From NCBI GenBank assembly GCA_023091735.1, contig JALKBU010000200.1, positions 1 to 61,851 on the forward strand: 61,851 nt of DNA, written 5' to 3'. Under the pieces are notes generated by a model that was given only the letters and a program-made list of their open reading frames with translations, did no database searches and was not told where the DNA came from. Positions 41,680 through 51,254 of this stretch are shown in pieces. Position 1 is the first letter of the stretch. Each line of letters starts with the position of its first letter. The translations under genes and the position numbers were made by a program. Source of the DNA: Trichomonas tenax (Eukaryota > Parabasalia > Trichomonadida > Trichomonadidae).

Positions 41680-42057
41680 AGATTTATACAAACATTGGTT
41701 TGTTAATTCCTTGGGAATCGTTTCCATTTGAATAAAAAAAATCAATATTTTGGATAATTTAACTTTTTTTCATTGATTGTAGCCATAGTTCATTAATTTG
41801 GCTTATTGCCAATAACTGCTTGAATTTATTTTTCATTTTTGTTAGTTGACAGTAATCAATATTTTATTGTCTTTTTAAAAGTTCTTCAAAGACAAAAATG
41901 GAGTTTACCATATTAAATTGCAGTCCCAATAATATAAAAATCTTAAAGCATTAGCCACGAAAACAGATATTTTAATTAAATCGAAATAATTATTTGTTTT
42001 CCAACCAAAAATGTTTATCGCATGATCATTGCAAGGGGCATGCATATGGATTCATGA

Positions 42058-42399
42058 TTAATCGAACATAAATACTTGATATTTTGAAAAAAAAAATTGA
42101 TATGGTTTTTCGGAACAAACCATTGAGAATATGTTGTGTTCATAAAGCGAATGACAGAATACCATTTTCGAGGGAAATAATTTTTTATTAAAAACTATAA
42201 ATATTTGATTAAGAATCATATCGTTGGTACCAGGACAACCGCCGTTTTCCATGTTCGTACTCCTCATGAAAAAGGAATTCAATAATTTATCTCTGTATTC
42301 AAATTTGGTTGAAATTGAAAATCGATTGAAAAATTTTACTCGCATAACACTGCTTATGGCCATGTGAGTAAAACAAAAGAATTGTCTCAGCCGTTTCAA
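42058..42399 (-). pseudogene. possible coding relic
   Basis: A 113-codon frame without ATG at its 5' end (it opens on TTG). It includes a segment of protein-like composition (MENGGCPGTNDMILNQIF, then CHSLYEHNIFSMVC). No family is recognised. The length is unusual for chance in such AT-rich DNA, but the evidence is weak. Confidence 0.25.
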
Positions 42400-42821
42400 A
42401 AATGGTTGAGTGTCAGATCCTGTATTGTGATTAGTTTCATTTGTCGCTGTGATTCATCAAGTGGATAAAAAAAATAACCAACGCATCTTTTACTATCGAA
42501 TTTGTCATGTAATGAAAATTGGCATATTCATTGGCAAATATATATAAAGTGAATTTTTAAATATTGCTATTATCTGTTGATAATTTTCTGGTGGAATTGA
42601 ATTGCATATTTTGACATGTAAATCTCATCTCTGGCTAATTTTAGTAATGATAATGGATAAAAAAGCTTATCATTATCTGATTTTATTGTTTAAATTTTGG
42701 CCACATCAAAGCTAATAATTGTTCCAACAATTTTTGAATAGTTTTGACATGTAAACTTCATATTTAGTGAATAAAAAGTGATGTCAATATAAATGGCCGA
42801 ACACTTTTCACATTTTTAAAA

Positions 42822-43475
42822 ATGGAGCCAACACCCAACGACCTTTCAGAACTCAAGAGACTTCTTGCCCTCGGTTCAACACCATACGTCGAGGCCCTCC
42901 TCAATGCTGAGATCGAGAAGATCGAGCCAAAGTTCGCCACAAAGGAAGAGGAGAAGAAGGAAGAAGCTAAGTCAGCTGGTCCAGTTCGCAGATACCAGTC
43001 TATCACATCATACGCATTCTCTGATTCTAAGGCTACAGCCGAAGTCATGATCAGAGAAATCCGCGGTCTCGAGCAGGCAAAGATCGAGTTCGAACCAGTC
43101 GAGAATGGTTTCTCTATCGCAGTCATCCGTGAGGAACAGAACCTTCCAAACTTGAAGCTTGTTGTTTCCCCAACAAAGGCCCTCAAGCCAGAGGAGTGCA
43201 AGTTCAAGATCCGTCGTGAGACACTCACAGTCATCCTCGCTAAGAAGAAGGAGGAGACATGGATGAAGCTCAAGGATACATCCGCCCCAGTCACAAAGGA
43301 GGACAAGAAGAAGAAGGAAGAAGAGGATATCGACGCTAAGGAGAATCCAAATGCTGCTCTCATGAACATGATGAAGAAGATGTACGATGAGGGTGATGAT
43401 GAGATGAAGAGAACGATCTCCAAGGCTATGTGGGAAGCTCAGCACAAGAAGCAAGATGAGGAGAAAAAGCCATAA
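42822..43475 (+). CDS. CACYBP: calcyclin-binding protein / Siah-interacting protein (CacyBP/SIP)
   Basis: A 217-residue protein (human 228). Residues 1-45 are the N-terminal helical hairpin (LSELKRLLALGSTPYVEALL), residues about 58-150 the CS (p23-like) domain, and residues 150-217 the SGS domain, whose tail LMNMMKKMYDEGDDEMKRTI is nearly identical to the family consensus. CacyBP bridges Siah-type E3 ligases to SCF and interacts with S100, Hsp90 partners and the cytoskeleton; Siah itself need not exist here. Start ATG 42822 sits behind a TCACATTTTT initiator. Codon use is strikingly GC-ending (ctc, gtc, atc, gag, aag), unlike every neighbour, pointing to very high expression. Confidence 0.95.
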   Translation: MEPTPNDLSELKRLLALGSTPYVEALLNAEIEKIEPKFATKEEEKKEEAKSAGPVRRYQSITSYAFSDSKATAEVMIREIRGLEQAKIEFEPVENGFSIAVIREEQNLPNLKLVVSPTKALKPEECKFKIRRETLTVILAKKKEETWMKLKDTSAPVTKEDKKKKEEEDIDAKENPNAALMNMMKKMYDEGDDEMKRTISKAMWEAQHKKQDEEKKP

Positions 43476-43897
43476 AAAACTTTTAAATTGTATACATCGT
43501 AGAATAAATTTCCAGCAATGAAATCTTTATCATTTGTTTACTTATATTTCATCCGCCTCTATTGAATGGAATATAAAACTTTACAATTCAATGAACATTT
43601 TTAAGAACAATTAAATATTTTTGTCAAATAATTTTCCTTATTTAGTTTTGATCAATAAATATGAGGAAGCAATAATTTTCTTAGAAGAATATAGCTTTAG
43701 ATTTGGGATTAACTTTCAAAATATTGAAGAAAATTAAAAATACAATATAAAAAATAATCTGTTTATATATCTGTAATTTGTTTTTTTTCCACGATTAAAC
43801 TTTTGAACTTGGAAATTAACAACAATCAGATAGCATTACTATGGTCCATGCGAATGGATAAATCGATTTGATTTTTCATAATTTTAAAGTTTTCCCT
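43476..43897. other. AT-rich spacer
   Basis: No gene. TTTTTGTCAAATAATTT near 43620 is a weak relative of the recurrent element. A TTTTTCATAATTTTAAAG initiator-like stretch precedes the ATG at 43898. Confidence 0.4.
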
Positions 43898-45355
43898 ATG
43901 GATGAAGAAGAAGATAAACTTGATTACAAGAAGGGAATCTCACATGAAAGAGGGGATGAAGATATAGGGTCTGTAGTGGATGTTGGCAAAGATTCAGCTC
44001 AATTAGAAGAATCTATATTAAAAGATTTAAATACTTACCTTGAAATGTCGAAAAGCACCGATAGACAAGAAATACTTGAGGCAGTTACGTGGATTAACAA
44101 GATGTTTCACTTCGTTTTTAAGTTTTGTCCAAAACAATTTATTCTCGCATTATCAGACTTTTGTAAATCAGAATTAGAGGAACTAGCAATAGAAGGATCC
44201 GATTTACTTCTTAGATTTATGCACTCGAAAAGAAAAAAGGAATTTCTCGATGATTTACTACAAAACAATCTTATTGGAATGATTCAATCACGATTTCCAA
44301 ATAATGAGACTATAGATATGTTATCACCGATATCAACAAGTGATATAGGAAGAAAATTATTATTAGAGTCAGATTTACTTGCAATTATCGATTCTTTCTT
44401 TACAGATCAATTAGAACCTGAAACAGTAGGTCTTGTTGCACAATTTATTTCAAATTTAACAAAATATCCTTTTACTTACGAAAATCAAATGGAAAATGTA
44501 TGCAATATTATGCTTAAATTCAAAAACTACATTAGGTCAGATATAGATCCAATCATTTCTTCTAATATTACACGTGCATTTTGTAGTTTTGTGAATAGTG
44601 CTGATAATTTCAGTGAATTCTTCATCAATAACTTTGAAATACAAACATTCTTTATATATAATGGAACCCCATACACGCAACCAACAGAAGAAGAGGATGA
44701 TCCTGAACACTCACAATCAAAAGCAAGATATTCATCAATATCAGATGTAATAGTAATGATACACGATCTGATGTGCTGCAAAGAGGAATATTGTTCTTAC
44801 GCACTGAATAATGCATTACTTGATTACATTGATGATGTTTTTTATTATCCCGACGACTACTTAAACACAGTTATAATAGAGCTTCTGTCCAATATCATGA
44901 GTATTGTTCCAGAGGTAGTTAGACAGTACCACAGTACCTGCTATGATTCGATGCTTTCGAGCCAATTACTTGACGTGAATATATCGATAGCGAGAAGAAT
45001 TTCGACTGTTAATTTTATTTCAACATTTTTGATATCAGGAATGAGTGTTGACAAAGATTTCGTCTACGAAATAAACACAAGCATACCAGATGGTGGTTTG
45101 TTTATGGCAATAGTTAGAAATGTTGAAGTTATTACCAATGAAGATGACATTAATTTAGCCCTTGATGCTCTTCTAAAAATTAGAGACTTTGAATGGACAA
45201 AAGATATAGACATGATATTAGCAGAGATGAATGAAGATGATACATTCAGAGGTTGGCTCAATGATGTTCAAAATACAGAAAATCAAGAAGATGTTGCTAA
45301 ATTTAAAGCACATATTATAGAGGATCTTCTCAAAAGTGTAGAAATAGATGAATAA
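43898..45355 (+). CDS. armadillo/HEAT-like alpha-solenoid protein
   Basis: A 485-residue protein. The open frame extends upstream to TTG 43868, but the first ATG is 43898. Residues 1-55 are acidic (MDEEEDKLDYKK); then helical pairs to the end, with an acidic insertion (TEEEDDPEHSQS) near residue 265. No catalytic motif. In texture and length it resembles the solenoid at 4989-6326 and could be a diverged relative. Likely a scaffold; function unknown. Confidence 0.7.
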   Translation: MDEEEDKLDYKKGISHERGDEDIGSVVDVGKDSAQLEESILKDLNTYLEMSKSTDRQEILEAVTWINKMFHFVFKFCPKQFILALSDFCKSELEELAIEGSDLLLRFMHSKRKKEFLDDLLQNNLIGMIQSRFPNNETIDMLSPISTSDIGRKLLLESDLLAIIDSFFTDQLEPETVGLVAQFISNLTKYPFTYENQMENVCNIMLKFKNYIRSDIDPIISSNITRAFCSFVNSADNFSEFFINNFEIQTFFIYNGTPYTQPTEEEDDPEHSQSKARYSSISDVIVMIHDLMCCKEEYCSYALNNALLDYIDDVFYYPDDYLNTVIIELLSNIMSIVPEVVRQYHSTCYDSMLSSQLLDVNISIARRISTVNFISTFLISGMSVDKDFVYEINTSIPDGGLFMAIVRNVEVITNEDDINLALDALLKIRDFEWTKDIDMILAEMNEDDTFRGWLNDVQNTENQEDVAKFKAHIIEDLLKSVEIDE

Positions 45356-45554
45356 ATAGAGTTTTAGTTATATTACTTTCATAAATCCTGAAGATATTTT
45401 TGATTTTTTATATTATCTCTTCTTATTAAATACATAGTATAGCCTCGATGTTTGGAGAAGTTTGGGAATGCGAAATTTAAGTAAATGATAAAAATAATGT
45501 AATATCATTGAATGTGTTTATATTATTTGTATTTTAAAACAAAACATGTAGAAT

Positions 45555-46088
45555 CTAGAATAATTTGAAGATGAAGGCACTCATCTTATGGAGCCATGCG
45601 CCGAGAGGAATGAGAGGTCCAACATTTTGGCTCTTACTTCTTCCAGTAAGGTGTTCAGTATCCTTGGAAAGGTTAACAGCGGCAAATGCAATTGGGACAA
45701 GAACGAAAAGTGAAAAATCTCCAATAATTTGGAATGTTGTGCCCTCGTTCTTAGCAATGTAGGATGTCCAGTGGGCAAATGATAACACAGCATTCACGCA
45801 GCCTTGGATGAGAATATAGATTGGAACAGCGTCGAATAAAATCAATAACCACCAGAAAGCGAGGAAAAGAGGATAAAATGACATGTGCCTGAACGGGAAG
45901 AATAATGCGAAGACAACAATGAGGACGCCAATAAATCTTGACAAGCGCTTAAAGAATATTCTATTTTCTTGGAGTAAATCGAACAATGCTTGAAGGGTCA
46001 TGAAGAAGGCGGTGATTAATATCAAAATTAAAATGGCTCCGCCAATAAAGCCAACAAGAAAATCCATTACTGGTTTGAAGAATTCCAT
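45555..46088 (-). CDS. SVP26/TEX261-like COPII cargo receptor
   Basis: A 177-residue polytopic protein. The frame begins at TTG 46130, but the first ATG is 46088. Four or more hydrophobic segments cover residues 5-120. Matches to the family layout: an N-terminal span ending LFDLLQENRIFFKRLSR (compare AELIEEYTVATSRII), then a tail FSLFVLVPIAFAAVNLSKD (compare [20 protein letters not shown]). Yeast Svp26 escorts Golgi mannosyltransferases out of the ER in COPII vesicles. Similarity is by pattern, so alternative small multi-span proteins are possible. Confidence 0.6.
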   Translation of the reverse strand: MEFFKPVMDFLVGFIGGAILILILITAFFMTLQALFDLLQENRIFFKRLSRFIGVLIVVFALFFPFRHMSFYPLFLAFWWLLILFDAVPIYILIQGCVNAVLSFAHWTSYIAKNEGTTFQIIGDFSLFVLVPIAFAAVNLSKDTEHLTGRSKSQNVGPLIPLGAWLHKMSAFIFKLF

Positions 46089-46434
46089 TTTTATTTTTGA
46101 AATAAGGTTAATTAAAGAAATCCAAAACAAGTCATTTCTTTATCATTACAACAATACACATACAAAAATATGAAACTTTTCTACGAGGGAGATCCCATAA
46201 CTCAAATTAAATAAATCTTTAAATAAAAATTGATTTGATTTGGAACAACATAGAAGACAATATAACAATAAGCCTATCAATATACATAGTTCTCATCCGA
46301 AAAACATTCAGATAAGATTCAATAAAATAATAATGAACTATTTCATTCCTACCAATTATAGAAATGAACGAGTTGGTTATATATTTTATATGCATTCAAC
46401 TTTTTTTGATGAATAGAAATAACAAAATAGGGTA
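46089..46434. other. AT-rich spacer
   Basis: Nothing recognised: the 5' flank of the SVP26-like gene and the 3' flank of the DHHC gene. No copy of the recurrent element. Confidence 0.4.
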
Positions 46435-47232
46435 TTAAACTGTGCTAAATTTGTTTTGCAGTTCAGCCCATCTGAACTCATCAATGTTGTTTGGAATAGG
46501 AATCAGCCATGTCCACCATGATTCACCTAAAATTTGTTTCAAGTTATTGATAGAACCATTGTTATATTGATCAAGGTCCTGCTTAGCAATTCTCTCAAGT
46601 GTTGTTCTATTTGTTGTTAAGTTTGTGCAATATGAAAATCCAAAACATGCAGTGAACATAGCAAAGAATAAAAGTATTGCAAATATGAACCACATGAAGC
46701 TGAAGAAGTCAGATCGAGGCTTTTTAGTGAAGAATATTAAGTTGAGAGCGCATAATATAAATAATAATGATGAATATATGTTAAATAACACAAATGCTTT
46801 CATATTTCGTAATGCAATACAATTGCCAACAATTGGACAGTGATGATCAAATCTGAAGTAACATAAGTCGCATTCCGAGCAGTGGTGAGTTCTATCATGC
46901 TTTGGTAATCCACACTTCGGACATTTTTGATATCGAGCAATATCACTTGGTAATTCTCCAATTACTCCTTTATGCATCAATTTGCGTTTTTCTAAACAGC
47001 GTTTTACGCTACCTGCATCTAACCAAGACGTAACAATATGCGACATCAACCAAAAAAGTGAAAATAAGCACCATAATACCAATGAAATAAAATAAAATAT
47101 TTTTGGAATTCCTGTCAAATAGTAAAAATCGTAGTACACGAACTTGATATTGCAAAATTGTGCTCCAGCATATATGCAAAATATCACCACTCTTGCAACT
47201 ACGCCACAATTGCAAGGGGCGAATATTGGCAT
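46435..47232 (-). CDS. DHHC-type protein S-acyltransferase
   Basis: A 265-residue membrane enzyme from ATG 47232 that transfers palmitate to Cys of proteins. Four membrane spans lie at about 8-28, 44-66, 143-166 and 178-202. The Cys-rich domain 104-142 carries the zinc ligands (KCPKCGLPKHDRTHHCSECD) and the catalytic motif D129-H130-H131-C132 in FDHHCPIVGNC. The cytosolic C-terminus is about 60 residues, without ankyrin repeats. Located in Golgi or other endomembranes in related organisms. It shares a 150-base divergent promoter with the propeller-RING gene. Confidence 0.97.
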   Translation of the reverse strand: MPIFAPCNCGVVARVVIFCIYAGAQFCNIKFVYYDFYYLTGIPKIFYFISLVLWCLFSLFWLMSHIVTSWLDAGSVKRCLEKRKLMHKGVIGELPSDIARYQKCPKCGLPKHDRTHHCSECDLCYFRFDHHCPIVGNCIALRNMKAFVLFNIYSSLLFILCALNLIFFTKKPRSDFFSFMWFIFAILLFFAMFTACFGFSYCTNLTTNRTTLERIAKQDLDQYNNGSINNLKQILGESWWTWLIPIPNNIDEFRWAELQNKFSTV

Positions 47233-47382
47233 CTGACAAATCTGTCACGTAAATTTTAATAAATTGCCAAATAAATATGCTTACTTGTCAAATAATTTTC
47301 CACTTAAAATAATTCATTGATTTAGGTCCTATAAGAGCTAGAATAGAAGTTTTTGAAGTTGTTTTTCATTTTTGTTGACTGC
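47233..47382. promoter_or_regulatory. short divergent promoter with element and Inr
   Basis: TGTCACGTAAAT (47243-47254), ATTGCCAAATAAAT (about 47263) and TTGTCAAATAATTTTC (about 47286) lie between the DHHC and Vps/HPS5-like genes. An initiator TCATTTTTG at 47366 lies about 10 bases before the plus ATG. Confidence 0.55.
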
Positions 47383-49368
47383 ATGAAATATTATTTGATC
47401 TCTGAACTTGAAGCGATTCAACAAAGAGCGAGCAAGTTCAACTTTACGTGCTGTTCTATACACGAAGAGTGGATCGCGTTTGGAACTTCAACAGGAAGCA
47501 TTCATTTGTACAATTCAAAAACAAAGAAATTTCCAAATATTATATCAGAATCACAGATATCAACATCCATAAAAGCATTGAATTTTTCACCAAATGGATA
47601 TTTTCTTTTAGTCTGTGAAGAAAATCGAATTTCAATCATCGAAAATCCGAAAGAAAAACCAAATTTCAATACAAAATTCGAATTAGGAGCAAACTCTTAC
47701 GAAGATTCTTGTTGGATTTCAGATCCACCTAAATTATTTGATAGAAATACAATTTTTATTTACGTTGGTGATAGTCAAGGAAACGTTCACGCAATTAGCA
47801 GAACTTCTTCTACTGTTGTTGCATCTGTTAATTCACCAATATTTCAAATATCTCTCGTCGATAAGACTTTATTAATCAATGCAATTTCAGGTGTGTATCT
47901 GATGACTCAAACTTTTCAGATATCTCCTATACGCTCAAAAAGACCAAATGGTAAGTTTGGAGGAATCTATGTTCAACAATTTGATGCAATTTGTTTTGCT
48001 CGTCCTGAAGCTAAGCTATTATTGGCAACACCTCAAGGAAAAGTCAGAGTTTCGTTATCATTGTTTGAAAAGGGTGAGCTTCCAAAAATTCCTGATGGAT
48101 ATGATTTGAACTTATCTTATTTATTAGTTGCTGATACATACTTGATTTCATACGGATTGAACTCGACTGTTATAATCGTCGATTTGAGCGAAGGCAAACT
48201 CTGTAAATGGCTTCCAATGAACTCAAATTGCATATCTGTTGGTGCACAAGGAAATAATGCAGTAATTATGTGGCAAGACAAGATATGTCTGTTCAAGATT
48301 TATAAAACAACAGAAGACTTCATTGCAGATTTATTGGAGCAGAATAATTACAAAGAAATACAGAAGGCAGCCATAGAATCAAAGATAGAAGATCTAGAAA
48401 AATTAGAAAGTTATATTGATCGAAATCAACCTTTAGAAAATCAAAAGGAGTTCACAGATTACATTGCAAGAGTCAAACTACTTAGCGAACCTCGTTTACT
48501 TAAGGACTCGCATCCAGAATTATACACAGAAATAATAGATGGAGAAGTTGCAACACAAGAGTCTGTTAAAAAGCTTTTAGAGGTTTTGAAATCAGTTAAA
48601 TTCGATGATGAACTCAAGAACAGATTAGAAGGATATATTCTTAAGCATCCTGAAGAATGGAATGACTGGAAAGATATTATCAATGTCGATAAATTAATAC
48701 CGACATTAAATGAAAGTCAGTATACATATGAGTATGCGATGGAAATGGCTCCATTAGGAGTTTCACAGTTAGCAAAGCTTTTATCCAGCATAGAAGGTCT
48801 TCCTCTTCCATTGTTAGTTGCAAACTCACCACCAATACATCCATATAATGTCGATTTCATGAGAAGATCTGAGTATTTAAGATTATTAGGACTGAATGAT
48901 CAATTCACTGATGAAATAAATCCGGAATCAATTGTTAGATCCTCTTCTGTTGAAAAACTCATCAACGAAGTCAGATTCATTGAGTCCCCAACGAATGATT
49001 TGATTGACACAATTGGAGATAGTCTTGATCCAAAGGATATCAAGAGAATAATGATGATGAGTGAATGGGAAGAAAATCTCGAGAACTCTGTTGACGAACT
49101 CCACAATCTCGCAGAAAGATATATGCTTACTAAAGTAGTGAAAGAAGTCCCTGCATGGGTAAACGATCCGTCAATTCATCATATAGCTGAAGGATCAGGA
49201 AACTGGGGAGTTACATCCGAATTGCATGAATGCATCATTTGTGGACTTCCTCTCGTTTTAGAACAAGATGCAAGCAGTGTAACAGCATTTCCATGTGGGC
49301 ATATATATCACGCTAAATGCCTTCATACGAGATATTGTCCGCTTTGTTATTCCATGGTTTTGAAATAG
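47383..49368 (+). CDS. beta-propeller, alpha-solenoid, RING-H2 protein of Vps41/Vps8/HPS5 type
   Basis: A 661-residue protein. The frame opens at TTG 47353, but the first ATG is 47383, behind an Inr TCATTTTTG. Residues 15-300 form a WD40-like propeller (CCSIHEEWIAFGTSTGSIHLY is typical of the first blade of HPS5/Vps41 proteins). Residues 300-600 are a helical solenoid. Residues 617-655 are a C-terminal RING-H2: C617, C620, C638, H640, H643, C646, C652 and C655. This order is that of HOPS/CORVET tethering subunits (Vps8, Vps41) and HPS5, acting in endosome-lysosome fusion or sorting. Shorter than its animal relatives (about 850-1400). The subtype is open. Confidence 0.75.
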   Translation: MKYYLISELEAIQQRASKFNFTCCSIHEEWIAFGTSTGSIHLYNSKTKKFPNIISESQISTSIKALNFSPNGYFLLVCEENRISIIENPKEKPNFNTKFELGANSYEDSCWISDPPKLFDRNTIFIYVGDSQGNVHAISRTSSTVVASVNSPIFQISLVDKTLLINAISGVYLMTQTFQISPIRSKRPNGKFGGIYVQQFDAICFARPEAKLLLATPQGKVRVSLSLFEKGELPKIPDGYDLNLSYLLVADTYLISYGLNSTVIIVDLSEGKLCKWLPMNSNCISVGAQGNNAVIMWQDKICLFKIYKTTEDFIADLLEQNNYKEIQKAAIESKIEDLEKLESYIDRNQPLENQKEFTDYIARVKLLSEPRLLKDSHPELYTEIIDGEVATQESVKKLLEVLKSVKFDDELKNRLEGYILKHPEEWNDWKDIINVDKLIPTLNESQYTYEYAMEMAPLGVSQLAKLLSSIEGLPLPLLVANSPPIHPYNVDFMRRSEYLRLLGLNDQFTDEINPESIVRSSSVEKLINEVRFIESPTNDLIDTIGDSLDPKDIKRIMMMSEWEENLENSVDELHNLAERYMLTKVVKEVPAWVNDPSIHHIAEGSGNWGVTSELHECIICGLPLVLEQDASSVTAFPCGHIYHAKCLHTRYCPLCYSMVLK

Positions 49369-49781
49369 ATTATTTTGTTTTATTCATAAATTGTTTTGTT
49401 TATAGATACTATTTAATTTTTACATACTATTTCAACTCTAAAATAACCGAGAGGATTCTGAACTCAATAACAAAATTCAAAATCAAATTTTATCAAAATG
49501 AAATCTTTAATATTTTATTACAAAAAGTGAAACTATATAAATATAATATCTAAATTTAAAATAAAAATTCAAATTTAATTTTCAAATTTTCAAAAAAACT
49601 CACATCAATTATATTATAAAAAGTGAATTAAATAATATGTAATACCTAAATTTAAAATAAAAATCCGAATTTTATTCTAAGAAAAATCAAATCACTTTAA
49701 TTATATTGCAAAAAGTGAATGTATAACTATAAGATACCTAAATATCAAATAAAAATCGATTGTCTAAATTTCAAACAAAAT
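49369..49781. other. AT-rich spacer with three-copy tandem repeat
   Basis: No gene. The right two thirds is a diverged tandem repeat (49515-49760). It runs into the start region of the DENN gene and supplies the upstream ATG at 49719 that I reject as the start. Confidence 0.6.
49515..49760 (+). repeat. three diverged tandem units of about 92-96 bases
   Basis: The landmark AAAAAGTGA begins at 49522, 49618 and 49710 (periods 96 and 92). Each is followed after about 20 bases by CTAAATTTAAAATAAAAAT or a near copy (third unit CTAAATATCAAATAAAAAT), and the first two by AT-rich filler and TCAATTATA or TTAATTATA. Confidence 0.7.
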
Positions 49782-50981
49782 ATGTTCAACTGCATTGTTG
49801 GTTTTGAGCTCAATCCAGAAATAAAAGAGCCCTCAATCATATCGCAGTACCCGAGCGAGTATGATCTCTCCGACGACATCAACCAAATCAAGAGTTGCTG
49901 CTTCCCATACAATCTTCCAAATGATAATAACGGCGTCCACGTTTTTAACACAGACAACTACACAGGACACGCTTACGTTTTCCCATTCAAAGGCAAATAC
50001 TATTCAATCGTCATCCTTTCGGTCTCATTTAAACCATGCCTATATACAGATTTCCTTCAAACGGTTAAAAAGTGCTTCCAAGAGGACGAAACGAGTGACC
50101 CTGAAGTGAGGTTCGGCCTTGTGATGTCTTTGTTAACTTCTTGGGTCATTGAAGGCACGAGAACGCTTATTGCGAATTATCCATTGAGTCAGTTCAAGAT
50201 TGATTTGGCTGAGACAATGAACTGGACACAGACATACGATATTTCGCCACTAAGCTCAGCCATTGAGCCGATTTGGAAATCTTTGCTGTCGAATCAGGGA
50301 ATTTTGATTGTTGGTGCTACAGCTGAAATAACATCGAGCGCTGTTCTCGCAATTTTGTCTATTATCGAGCCATTGAAGTATTTCGATCCATATTTGATTT
50401 ATACACGACATGGAGATGAAAGATTTCAGGAAATCCTTGACGGTTCAACAAAGTACAAACTCGTTGGTACAACAGATGGCTTTGGACCGAAAAAGAACCA
50501 GTTTGGAGTTGTCATTAATATTCCTGGCGGTCACTTCACGCCGTGCCCAGAATTGCAGGATCAGTATCAACAGAAGACAGGAAGGTTCTTCTCCGTTATC
50601 ATTGGCGCGATGAATCAAGCTCTTCTCGTAGATCCATATTTCGATATCCTTGAAAAGCCAATAGACAACATCCAAGCATACACACAAAATGCGCCGATGT
50701 TCCAGCCGCAGTTCTTCGAGAAAGTCGAAACAACAGAGACATTCAGGCACTGGAGGAACAGAAGGAAGATCAGAGATCAAACACGCGCTGCATTTCTCTC
50801 TGTTCCACCTTCAGAGGCTCTCAGGAAAGTCCCTGATGACAAATTGCAATTAGCACAAGAAGAACTCACAAGATTGTATAACTCCGCAAGTGGAGATCAA
50901 CATTTGCAGACTGTCGTGAAGATTCATATGAAAGCAATTGCAAAGAGAATTAAGAAGCTTCCTGTTATTATGAATGATTGA
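49782..50981 (+). CDS. DENN-domain protein (Rab-GEF type)
   Basis: I start at ATG 49782 (399 residues). An earlier in-frame ATG (49719) lies in the tandem repeat and would add 21 residues of repeat-encoded sequence. The protein begins at once with the uDENN strand MFNCIVGFELNPE and ISQYPSEYDL, then CCFPYNLP (compare FxFP of DENN). The central domain is GILIVGATAEITSSAVLAIL followed by PLKYFDPYLIYT (compare the cDENN pattern of a strand, helix LLxLLxPLxxxxxxxPY). A C-terminal basic helical part completes it. DENN proteins are exchange factors for Rab GTPases. It resembles the short DENND6/AVL9/FAM45 classes; subtype uncertain. Confidence 0.75.
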   Translation: MFNCIVGFELNPEIKEPSIISQYPSEYDLSDDINQIKSCCFPYNLPNDNNGVHVFNTDNYTGHAYVFPFKGKYYSIVILSVSFKPCLYTDFLQTVKKCFQEDETSDPEVRFGLVMSLLTSWVIEGTRTLIANYPLSQFKIDLAETMNWTQTYDISPLSSAIEPIWKSLLSNQGILIVGATAEITSSAVLAILSIIEPLKYFDPYLIYTRHGDERFQEILDGSTKYKLVGTTDGFGPKKNQFGVVINIPGGHFTPCPELQDQYQQKTGRFFSVIIGAMNQALLVDPYFDILEKPIDNIQAYTQNAPMFQPQFFEKVETTETFRHWRNRRKIRDQTRAAFLSVPPSEALRKVPDDKLQLAQEELTRLYNSASGDQHLQTVVKIHMKAIAKRIKKLPVIMND

Positions 50982-51254
50982 AAAAAATAACTAAAAAATT
51001 ACGGTATGTTTGCTTGATGTATTATCATTCTCTATCTCTAAATAAAGCGTATTTATTACTCTGTATTTTTTTATTCTACAAAACTTGGTTTTTATCAATA
51101 ATGAATCTCTTTTTTTAAAAAATTGTTGCTAAATTATAATAGAAAACATGAAGATATTCGAGTTAAAAATGAGTGAATATAAATTGCTGTTGAGCTGTAT
51201 AATGATACACACGTTTTAACAGCTTTAAAACATGTTGTGATTGATTGTTTTCAA

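Larger units (their letters stand above)
41372..42821. other. gene-poor region with intron signature and promoter elements
   Basis: No intact gene in 1.45 kb. It holds the intron-like segment 41576-41679, a possible relic frame on the minus strand (42058-42399) and, toward CacyBP, three elements: TTTGTCATGTAATG (42501-42514), TTTTGACATGTAAAT (42609-42623) and TTTTGACATGTAAAC (42742-42756). The last is 65 bases before the ATG. Confidence 0.6.
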
